A stretch of 17,485 nt of DNA from Sphingobacteriales bacterium (GTDB taxonomy: Bacteria > Bacteroidota > Bacteroidia > Chitinophagales > UBA2359): positions 1-17,485 of the forward strand of contig JADJTE010000022.1 of the NCBI GenBank assembly GCA_016711295.1, written 5' to 3'. Below are positions 8,131-17,485 of this stretch, piece by piece; the first letter of the stretch is position 1, and each line of letters begins with the position of its first letter. A program made the translations under genes and the position numbers. The notes beneath the pieces are model-generated. The model saw only the letters and a list, made by a program, of their open reading frames with translations, had not been told where the DNA came from and did no database searches.

Positions 8131-11100
8131 CGTTCATGAATCGTAATATTAGCGGTAGCTGTGCCGCTACACGAATTGCCATCTGTTACGGCTACGCTTA
8201 CTGTGCCTATTCCCGCTGCCCCCCAATTGACCGTTACACTGTTGTCTGTGTTGCCGCCGCCGCTTGCTATAGTGCCGCCGCTTACTGTCCACGCATAAGC
8301 TACGTAGGTAGCAGATAAGGTGTAGGTGACACCTGTTTCGTTGGCGCATACCGATAAATCGGGACTGCTAAACGATGGAGTGGGGTTGGCATATATTGTA
8401 ACAGTAATAACACTACTTGTCGCTGTCGCGCAACCCAATCCGTTGCAGCTATATACGGCGCGGTAGTAATAAGTTCCATTGGTCGCAAAGGTATGGTTAT
8501 AGGTTGCGGTTGTTTCGCCGCTGATATCCGTCCAACCACTTGTACCGTTGGGGCTGCTTTGCCATTGATAGCCACAAGCACCCGTGCCAGGCGTACCGCT
8601 CACTGTCCAAGACAAAGTACTGCCCGCGCAAACGCTCGGATTGGTACCCCCTGATGTCAAGGTAATGCTTGGATTTACTGCTACCGACCAAGAAACCGTA
8701 TTATAGGATGATGCACCACAACCTGAGCCTGTGGCTGTACGGCGAGTCCGCACTTGAATAATATTAGTACCAGTAATGCCCACTGTAGAAATAGAAGCAT
8801 TTGGAGCATAAGGCAGCCAAGAACCGCCGCCATTGATGCTGTATTCGTATTCGTCATTAATAGTACCTGTCCCACCGCTTCCACCGCTGAAAGCCGCTGA
8901 TAGCGCATAACCTTCGCATACAACAGTACCATCAGCCACGCTGGGAACGATAGTTTGTGCTACGGGGTCCGCCACTACGTTAGCATTGGTGGGCGCAGAG
9001 GTAGCCGAACAACCGCTACCGCTTTGTGTCACCGTAACGATATAGGCATAATTGCCCACTGATAAGGCATTGTCAGTCGTATAGGTGCTATTGGTTTCGC
9101 CACTAAGTACTGTTCCATTTCTATCCCATGTATAGATAGGCGTACCTAAACCGCCTGTTATATTGGCACTTAGGGTAGTATTACCCCCTATGCATACATC
9201 GGTTGCACCACTTATTGAGACGCTTGGGTCGGCAACTACTGTTATTTGACGGCAATTGCTTGCCCATTGCGCTGCTCCGCAGTCAGGAGACCCTGTTGCA
9301 TCGACTAAGCAGGCGTAAGTACGGCTGGCGTTTAAGCCGGTGGCGGGGTATAGTTGTCATTGCTAGCACCCCAATCAAGGTCAACCAGTTAAATCATTCC
9401 TGTTGGGCAGTTTATCAAGCCATCGGCATAATACCATTGATAGCTAAATGTTCCCGCACCGCCACTTGGTGCCGTGCTGAACGGTATATTGGAGGGATTA
9501 CCGCCTACGCAAACTGTTTCGCTACTCGAATTGACTGTACCATAATTGACAGTAGGCATAACAGTAATTGTTCCGCCGTCTGTGGCTACGGTACAACCGT
9601 TTCCTGTTGTGGTGACGGTATAATTAAATGTTCCCGATGCAGTAGGCGTACCGCTAATGGTCAATACGCCCGCGCCGAATGTACCCGTTACGCCCGAAGG
9701 CAGTCCTGAAATATTAACGCTTGTCGCGCCACCACCTACGGAATAGGTGATGTCGGTAATGGCGACCCCTTGGCATAGGGTTTGGGTTTCGGTAGCGGGG
9801 GCAGAAGTAAGGCTTAATGTGTGGTTGGGATTGACGGTAATCGTTCCGCCGTCTGTGGCTACGGTACAACCGTTTCCTGTTGTGGTGACGGTATAATTAA
9901 ATGTTCCCGATGCAGTAGGCGTACCGCTAATGGTCAATACGCCCGCGCCGAATGCACCCGTTACGCCTGCGGGCAATCCCGTCACGCCCGCGCTGGTCGC
10001 GCCACCGCCTACGGAATAGGTGATGTCGGTAATGGCGACCCCTTGGCATAGGGTTTGGGTTTCGGTAGCGGGAGCAGAAGTAAGGCTTAATGTATGGTTG
10101 GGATTGACGGTAATCGTTCCGCCGTCTGTGGCTACGGTACAACCGTTTCCTGTTGTGGTGACGGTATAATTAAATGTTCCTGATGCGGTAGGCGTTCCGC
10201 TAATGGTCAATACGCCCGCGCCGAATGTACCCGTTACGCCTGCAAGGCAATCCCGTCACCCGCGCTGGTTGCGCCACCGCCTACGGAATAGGTGATGTCG
10301 GTAATGGCAACCCTTGGCATAGGGTTTGGGTTTCGGTAGCGGGAGCAGAGGTAAGGCTTAATGTATGGTTGGGATTGACGGTAATCGTTCCGCCGTCTGG
10401 CTACGGTACAACCGTTTCCTGTTGTGGTGACGGTATAATTAAATGTTCCCGATGCGGTAGGCGTACCGCTAATGGTCAATACGCCCGCGCCGAATGAGCC
10501 TATTACGCCTGCAGGGCAATCCCGTCACACCCGCGCTGGTTGCGCCACCGCCTACGGAATAGGTGATGTCGGTAATGGCAACCCCTGGCATAGGGTTTGG
10601 GTTTCGGTAGCGGGAGCAGAGGTAAGGCTTAATGTATGGTTGGGATTGACGGTAATCGTTCCGCCGTCTGTGGCTACGGTACAACCGTTTCCTGTTGTGG
10701 TGACGGTATAATTAAATGTTCCCGATGCGGTAGGCGTACCGCTAATGGTCAATACGCCCGCGCCGAATGAGCCTATTACGCCTGCGGGCAATCCCGTCAC
10801 ACCCGCGCTGGTTGCGCCACCGCCTACGGAATAGGTGATGTCGGTAATGGCAACCCCTCGGCATAGGGTTTGGGTTTCGGTAGCGGGAGCAGAGGTAAGG
10901 CTTAATGTATGGTTGGGATTGACGGTAATCGTTCCGCCGTCTGTGGCTACGGTACAACCGTTTCCTGTTGTGGTGACGGTATAATTAAATGTTCCCGATG
11001 CAGTAGGCGTACCGCTAATGGTCAATACGCCCGCGCCGAATGTACCCGTTACGCCCGAAGGCAGTCCTGAAATATTAACGCTTGTCGCGCCACCACCTAC

Positions 11101-14100
11101 GGAATAGGTGATGTCGGTAATGGCGACCCCTTGGCATAGGGTTTGGGTTTCGGTAGCGGGGGCAGAGGTAAGGCTTAATGTATGGTTGGGATTGACGGTA
11201 ATCGTTCCGCCATCTGTGGCTACGGTACAGCCGTTTCCTGTTGTAGTGACGGTATAATTAAATGTTCCCGATGCGGTAGGCGTACCGCTAATGGTCAATA
11301 CGCCCGCGCCGAATGAGCCTATTACGCCTGCGGGCAATCCCGTCACACCCGCGCTGGTTGCGCCACCGCCTACGGAATAGGTGATGTCGGTAATGGCAAC
11401 CCCTTGGCATAGGGTTTGGGTTTCGGTAGCGGGAGCAGAGGTAAGGCTTAATGTATGGTTGGGATTGACGGTAATCGTTCCGCCGTCTGTGGCTACGGTA
11501 CAACCGTTTCCTGTTGTGGTGACGGTATAATTAAATGTTCCCGATGCGGTAGGCGTTCCGCTAATGGTCAATACGCCCGCGCCGAATGTACCCGTTACGC
11601 CTGCGGGGCAATCCCGTCACCCGCGCTGGTTGCGCCACCGCCTACGGAATAGGTGATGTCGGTAATGGCAACCCTTGGCATAGGGTTTGGGTTTCGGTAG
11701 CGGGAGCAGAGGTAAGGCTTAATGTATGGTTGGGATTGACGGTAATCGTTCCGCCGTCTGTGGCTACGGTACAGCCGTTTCCTGTTGTGGTGACGGTATA
11801 ATTAAATGTTCCCGATGCGGTAGGCGTACCGCTAATGGTCAATACGCCCGCGCCGAATGAGCCTATTACGCCTGCGGGCAATCCCGTCACGCCCGCGCTG
11901 GTCGCGCCACCGCCTACGGAATAGGTGATGTCGGTAATGGCGACCCCTTGGCATAGGGTTTGGGTTTCGGTAGCGGGAGCAGAAGTAAGGCTTAATGTAT
12001 GGTTGGGATTGACGGTAATCGTTCCGCCGTCTGTGGCTACGGTACAACCGTTTCCTGTTGTGGTGACGGTATAATTAAATGTTCCCGATGCGGTAGGCGT
12101 TCCGCTAATGGTCAATACGCCCGCGCCGAATGTACCCGTTACGCCTGCGGGCAATCCCGTCACACCCGCGCTGGTTGCGCCACCGCCTACGGAATAGGTG
12201 ATGTCGGTAATGGCAACCCCTTGGCATAGGGTTTGGGTTTCGGTAGCGGGAGCAGAGGTAAGGCTTAATGTATGGTTGGGATTGACGGTAATCGTTCCGC
12301 CGTCTGTGGCTACGGTACAGCCGTTTCCTGTTGTGGTGACGGTATAATTAAATGTTCCCGATGCGGTAGGCGTACCGCTAATGGTCAATACGCCCGCGCC
12401 GAATGAGCCTATTACGCCTGCGGGCAATCCCGTCACACCCGCGCTGGTTGCGCCACCGCCTACGGAATAGGTGATGTCGGTAATGGCAAACCCCTGGCAT
12501 AGGGTTTGGGTTTCGGTAGCGGGAGCAGAGGTAAGGCTTAATGTATGGTTGGGATTGACGGTAATCGTTCCGCCGTCTGTGGCTACGGTACAACCGTTTC
12601 CTGTTGTGGTGACGGTATAATTAAATGTTCCCGATGCGGTAGGCGTACCGCTAATGGTCAATACGCCCGCGCCGAATGAGCCTATTACGCCTGCGGGCAA
12701 TCCCGTCACACCCGCGCTGGTTGCGCCACCGCCTACGGAATAGGTGATGTCGGTAATGGCAACCCCCAGCATAGGGTTTGGGTTTCGGTAGCGGGAGCAG
12801 AGGTAAGGCTTAATGTATGGTTGGGATTGACGGTAATCGTTCCGCCGTCTGTGGCTACGGTACAACCGTTTCCTGTTGTGGTGACGGTATAATTAAATGT
12901 TCCCGATGCGGTAGGCGTACCGCTAATGGTCAATACGCCCGCGCCGAATGTACCCGTTACGCCTGCGGGCAATCCCGTCACACCCGCGCTGGTTGCGCCA
13001 CCGCCTACGGAATAGGTGATGTCGGTAATGGCGACCCCTTGGCATAGGGTTTGGGTTTCGGTAGCGGGAGCAGAGGTAAGGCTTAATGTATGGTTGGGAT
13101 TGACGGTAATCGTTCCGCCGTCTGTGGCTACGGTACAACCGTTTCCTGTTGTGGTGACGGTATAATTAAATGTTCCCGATGCGGTAGGCGTACCGCTAAT
13201 GGTCAATACGCCCGCGCCGAATGTACCCGTTACGCCTGCGGCAATCCCGTCACACCCGCGCTGGTTGCGCCACCGCCTACGGAATAGGTGATGTCGGTAA
13301 TGGCGACCCCTTGGCATAGGGTTTGGGTTTCGGTAGCGGGAGCAGAGGTAAGGCTTAATGTATGGTTGGGATTGACGGTAATCGTTCCATTTACGGGAGT
13401 TCCGTTACAAGTTGTAGGTCCCGATACATTTTGGGGTGTTACGGTAACGGTATAAGTACCAGGCGTTGTACTTGAGATAGTAATACTTGATGTAGTAGAG
13501 CTACCAGACAAGGCACCAGGTAGTGCCCATAAATATTGCGTAGCATTGCTAACGCCTGTCACGGATACGCTGGCTGAGCTACCTTCGCAGAAAGCGGTAT
13601 TGGCTATGGTGCCACCGCTTGGATTGGCGATTCCCGTCCAAGTGTATTGAGTGGCACTCGATATATTGCACCCTGACCCGCTTGGATTGGTTCTAATCCA
13701 GATACTATTGCTGCCTACAACAGCGGTAATAGTTGGGACAGTGGTGCTAAAACCCGATGAACCGCTCACTATGCTGTATTCAAAAACCTGTGTGCCTGCG
13801 CCACCGCTGCCTAATACGGGATTGGTGAGCGTAAGGCTTGTTCCTGCGCATACGATAGTGTTGGATGGGGATTGCGTGGCGGTGGGCGGATTAGCTTCTG
13901 CATTGACGGTCATGGACAATACCACAGAAGTGACCGAAGCACAATCGCTGCCGCTTGCTCCCACAATGACGCGATAATAATAGGTGCCCGGGCGTTGAGG
14001 CGTTCGTTGTAGAAGCAGTTAGATTGGCAGTAGTACCGCCTGTGTAGCTTATGCCTGTGGGCGTGCCGTTGGTGACGTTTGCCCAACCTGTACTACCATC

Positions 14101-17100
14101 AGCAGAATATTGCCATTGGTGGGTACGCACTGTTGCGCCTGAGCCATCTGTGCCGCCTGTTGCTGTCACCGAGAAACTGCCATTGCCGCCTGCGCAAATA
14201 GGGTTGCTTGGTTGTGTAGTGGTGCTAATGGCGGGGTCGGCGATAACTGTCCAACGCGCCAATTCTTGCCAAGCCGATGTTTCGCAGCCCGCCGCGCAAC
14301 CCGCGTAGCGTACTTCAATAGCATCGTAGCCACTTAGATTGGCGGTTAAGGTAGGAATGCTGCCGCCGGGAGTAGAAAAAGTGCTGCCGCCGTCTTGGGT
14401 GTATCGGTATTCTAAGCTACACCCTACACCCGCACTACCACCCGTTGGGCTGCTGACGCTGAGGCTCGCGCCTTCGCAAACTGAGGTGGCGTTGGGCAAT
14501 TTGGTAGCAGAAGTAGGCGATACAGGGTCGGCTACTAAGGTGAATATGGCATTGGCGGAAATAGCATCGCAGCCTGCGCCCGCAGGAGTATTGGTACTGA
14601 GTAGGCAACGATAATATGCCGTTGCTGCGGGCGAGCTATTGGTAGTAGCTATGTTGAGCGTTGTGCTGGTAGCGTTGGTATAGGTATATCCTACGGGTGT
14701 GCCGTTGGCGACATTTGCCCAACCGCTACTGCCATTGGCAGAGTATTGCCATTGATAATTAAATGTACCCGTGCCGCCCGATACCGAAGTGCTGATAATA
14801 GTGCTTCCGCCTACGCAAATAGTGGAGTTGGTCAAATTAGGAGCGGCTAATGTTGGGTCGGCAACGACATTGGCGGCAACTGCCGTAGCGGGATTGGTAC
14901 AACCGCTGCCGCTTTGGGTTACGATGACATCGTAGTTATAAGTTCCCGCCGCCAAACTGTTGTCGGTGGTATAGGTAGCACTATTCGTACCCACATTGCT
15001 GCCATTTCTTCGCCATTGGTAAGTAGTTACGGTTCCGCTTCCTCCGCTGACGTTGGCGGTTAGGGTGACGCTTCCGCCTACACATACCTCGGCATTGCCC
15101 GATATGGTGATGCTTGGGTCGGCAACGACATTGGCGGCAACTGCCGTAGCGGTATTGGTACAACCGCTGCCGCTTTGGGTTACGATGACATCGTAGTTAT
15201 AGCTTCCCGCCGCCAAACTGTTGTCGGTGGTATAGGTAGCACTGTTTGTGCCCACATTGCTGCCATTTCTTCGCCATTGATAAGTAGTTACGGTTCCGCT
15301 TCCTCCGCTGACGTTGGCAGTTAGTGTGACGCTTCCGCCTACACATACCTCGGTATTGCCCGATATGGTGATGCTTGGGTCGGCAACGACATTGGCGGCA
15401 ACTGCCGTAGCGGTATTGGTACAACCGCTGCCGCTTTGGGTTACGATGACATCGTAGTTATAGCTTCCGCCGCCAAACTGTTATCGGTGGTATAGGTAGC
15501 ACTATTCGTACCGCATTGCTGCCATTTCTTCGCCATTGGTAAGTAGTTACGGTTCCGCTCTCCGCTGACGTTGGCGGTTAGTGTGACGCTTCCGCCTACA
15601 CATACCTCGGCATTGCCCGATATGGTGATGCTTGGGTCGGCAACTACGGTTAATACGCCGCTGACATTGCTCGAACCGTCCCAGAAACCGCCGCCACTAC
15701 CGCTATAACCGCCATATTGGTAAGGACAACCATTGAGCGAGTAGCGGAAAGCATAATAATAGGTATTCGGCGATAAGGCTGCACCCAAATTGGATTGATA
15801 TTCGTCGTTGTTGGCACCGCCGCCGCCGCTGTTAAAGGTAGCTGTTTGCCAATTTGTCCAAGTATTGGGATTAGTATTGGTAGTGCTATATCCGAGTTCT
15901 GCCGTGATGCCCGCGCCTTGCACACCCGCGCCAGGTGTTACGCCTGGTTCATATACTTGCCCATAAATAGTTACAGTGCCGCCTTGGCAGATGCTTGCGG
16001 TATTAGGAAATTGTAAGTTGGCATAATCCAACTGATTGACCGAAAAAGATACCGTATTATAAGCACTTGCATCGCAACCGGTGCCTGTGGCGGTGCGGCG
16101 TGTTCTGATTTGTATGGTATTAACGCCCAACATGCCTGTGGTAGCTGTTATATTGCTACCGGGCGTATAAGCACTCCAAGCACCGCCCCCATTGGTACTA
16201 AATTCATACACATTGTTTATTGTACCAGTACCGCCCGAACCACCCGAAAAATAATGTAGTACTTCCGCCCACGCATAAGGTTTGGGTGGTAGTAGGTTGG
16301 GTACTGATGACGGGGTCGGCTGCTACGTTCACGGTAACGGTAGCCGTCACTTGCGTATTGCCGCATTGGTCGGTAGCGCGACGGCGATAGACGTATGCGC
16401 CTGTAGTTGTTAGAACAGGTGGGTCGTAATTGGTGGTAGAGGCGACGGGTACAAAACCGCCTCCGCCGGGGTCGTCCAATTCCCAACTATACGTGAATGA
16501 GCCGCCATTGGTAGTACCTACTGTTCCGCCCGACGCATTGCTATTGGCGTTAAAATTACCAGGGTCGCCGCCCGTGCAAATATTTGTGCCATTGGCAATG
16601 CCGCCAATAGCACCTGCCGATACTGAGGGCGTAATATTCACAAAATCGATATCTACATAAGCATTGCCTCCGCCTTCTTGGAGGTTGATTTGCACGCGCG
16701 ACGCATTAGTGAGCGTGCCCGACCAGAGCGTTTGATTGACAAAGCCCGCTTGGTCGCAACAAGGAAAATTGGTGGAGGTGAAATCAAAAGTGCCGTTGCC
16801 ATCATAATCGACAAACACCTGCACATTATCGTCGTGACTGCGACCGATGATATTATAAACGCCGCAGGTAAATCCTTGGCGCATGGCTTGTATGCTCCAA
16901 CTATCATTGCCCGGATTGCAACCGATATAGCCGCTCAATACGCTGGGATTGGACGTAGCACCCATGCCAAATGTGCCCAAATTAAATTCGCTGGCAGTGC
17001 TGTTGGTGGCATAGCCATAATAGGTGTTAAAAGCGGAACCAGCATAAGTATAGATATTCCACTGATTAGGACCAAAAACAGAAGGCGACCCTGTGGGGGT

Positions 17101-17485
17101 AAGGGTAAGGGCTTGCTGCGAACCGCCTCCACCCTCCGAATGGCGCACCTCTATTGTAGAAGACGCATCTAAATAGCCACACCAAAAATTATTGTGGGCA
17201 TCGCAACAACCAATATGTTCAAACACTTGGGAACCATTAATATAGACCCTAACATCGTCGTCATGGGCAGGTATGCTCAATGAATAATTGCCCGCAGGGA
17301 AACCCTGCCTCTTAGAAACTACGGCGTGATTATACCACCAACAGCAAAACCTATGGCCGCCCGACGCACTAGATGGCGTGCCAGATGTCGACCAACGATT
17401 GCCCGAGTCGTAGCTCAACGCTCCTTCTGTGTAAGAACCTGCATAACGCCCCCCGAGATTTATCCCTGAACCATACAAGCATATA
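7896..17485 (-). CDS. Giant modular adhesin, N-terminus outside window (frameshifted)
   Basis: Surface adhesin-like protein of more than 3,100 residues, open at the window edge; no signal peptide is in view. N to C order: two PA14-like modules (about 16640-17480); Ig/PKD-like modules (about 15650-16620), including one with YEPGVTPG, TWTNWQTA and GGFWDGSSNVSGVLTV common in Bacteroidota; three 87-residue repeats (about 14862-15640); about five Ig-like modules (13390-14860); fourteen 91-residue repeats (about 9560-13380); more Ig/PKD-like modules (8130-9560); and a final SprB-like module ending DANNCAIY and TAA. Most modules carry a Cys near each end. Breaks: 16247-16251, several at 15466-15560, 13987-13989, 13240, 12761-12769, 11605-11674, 10398-10586, 10244-10313, and two or three at 9340-9392. 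No T9SS sorting domain is seen. It lies upstream of the small SprB-repeat gene in one likely operon. Its family fits gliding or biofilm adhesins, but the ligand is unknown. Confidence 0.8.
8970..9234 (-). repeat. Diverged copy of the 87-residue adhesin repeat
   Basis: The segment reads VVADPSVSISGATDVCIGG, then TLSANITGG, STYTTDNALSVGNYAY and VTVTQSGSGC. It aligns residue for residue with the triple repeat at about 14862-15640 (VVADPSITISGNAEVCVGG, TLTANVSGG, ATYTTDNSLAAG, VIVTQSGSGC). It lies on the other side of the 14-unit array, about 6 kb away. DNA identity is clearly lower than among the three tandem copies. Confidence 0.75.
9560..13380 (-). repeat. Tandem array of 14 nearly identical 273-bp units (91 residues each)
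   Basis: The unit encodes, in order, NPNHTLSLTSAPATETQTLC, QGVAITDITYSVGGGATS, GLPAGVxGxFGAGV, LTISGTPTASGTFNYTV and TTTGNGCTVATDGGTITV. It is an Ig-like repeat type common in Bacteroidota adhesins, with two Cys per unit. The NPNHTL marker occurs at 9823, 10096, 10367, 10638, 10911, 11184, 11457, 11728, 12001, 12274, 12547, 12819, 13092 and 13364. Eight of the 13 intervals are exactly 273 bp; the others are 271 or 272 and coincide with the frame breaks. Four versions of the loop after GLP alternate: AGVTGTF, AGVIGSF, AGVTGAF and SGVTGTF (with VNISGLP, near 9690 and 11060). Neighbouring DNA is almost identical, so the array is young or kept uniform by recombination. Confidence 0.93.
14862..15640 (-). 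repeat. Three tandem 261-bp units (87 residues each)
   Basis: Each unit encodes VADPSITISGNAEVCVGGSV, TLTANVSGGSGTVTTYQWRR, NGSNVGTNSATYTTDNSLAA and G(S/T)YNYDVIVTQSGSGCTN. The marker tgcttgggtc lies at 15111, 15372 and 15629: one interval is 261 bp and one is 257. The short one has lost four bases at four spots (near 15466, 15512 and 15558), which breaks the frame and turns GGSGTVTTY into GERNRNY. The copies are almost identical at DNA level, so this is another recent duplication inside the adhesin. Confidence 0.88.
16640..17480 (-). other. Two PA14-like ligand-binding modules
   Basis: Two related beta-rich segments stand in tandem. The first has FPAGNYSLSIPAHDDDVRVY, INGSQVFEHIGCCDAH and an acidic, glycine-rich end. 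The second has YNIIGRSHDDNVQVFVDYDG, NFPCCDQAGF and LQEGGGNAYVDIDFVNI. The shared HDD.V.V(Y/F) core followed by a glycine turn resembles the PA14 fold, whose paired Asp residues bind calcium and sugar in yeast adhesins. Each has a vicinal Cys-Cys (GCCDA, PCCDQ), and an extra FCCWW precedes the first. The assignment is by motif only; another jelly-roll fold is possible. Confidence 0.5.

Noticed and set aside
9203..13290. Plus-strand open frames across the array, including Cys-rich 65-76 residue frames that recur in several units and one of 168 residues
   Set aside because: They are antisense shadows of the repeat. Their recurrence only reflects the 273-bp period, and they have no start context or family resemblance.
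9560..13380. A long, regular repeat array that might be CRISPR
   Set aside because: The period is 273 bp with no unique spacers; every unit is in-frame protein-coding sequence on the minus strand.
2941..16251. Programmed ribosomal frameshifting as the reason for the many frame changes
   Set aside because: The shifts are in both directions, at many unrelated sites, with no consistent slippery site or downstream structure. Repeat units without the shift show that the in-frame form is the norm.

Overview
The window looks like a chromosomal piece from a Bacteroidota bacterium, probably free-living or environmental. The evidence is a type IX secretion system (T9SS) type A sorting domain, HYR and SprB-like repeats, many Ig/PKD-like adhesin modules, AT-rich spacers and starts without Shine-Dalgarno sequences. 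I cannot place it below phylum.

Layout. (1) 1-271: AT-rich non-coding DNA holding a 132-bp MITE-like element (128-259) just in front of gene 1. (2) 272 to about 2277, plus strand: a multi-pass membrane protein of the TMTC/DUF1736 type with a C-terminal TPR tail. (3) 2309-2347: a hairpin terminator shared by two convergent genes. (4) 2370-6082, minus strand: a secreted protein with a signal peptide, an SprB-like unit, about 11 HYR repeats and a T9SS type A sorting domain. (5) 6083-6885: non-coding, with a second MITE copy in inverted orientation (6287-6407) and two hairpins. (6) 6886-7856, minus strand: a small secreted SprB-repeat protein. (7) 7896 to beyond 17485, minus strand: a giant adhesin of more than 3,100 residues whose N-terminus lies outside the window. 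Its core is a 14-unit, nearly identical 273-bp tandem array. It lies 39 bp upstream of the gene in (6), so the two are probably co-transcribed.

All four genes are cut into several reading frames by 1-2 base indels, mostly in homopolymers. The protein sequence continues across each break in the next frame. The pattern fits uncorrected long-read sequence better than four separately decaying genes, although real decay cannot be excluded. I annotate each gene as one reconstructed unit and list the breaks.

Function. Three of the four genes encode exported, repeat-rich surface or adhesin proteins; the fourth encodes a glycosyltransferase-like membrane protein. The strongest unusual signals are: the pair of MITEs with intact 8-bp target duplications and IS66-like ends; the homogenised 14-unit array, in which the same indels recur in non-adjacent units; and the two adjacent adhesin genes that end in a related SprB-like module with no recognisable T9SS sorting domain.
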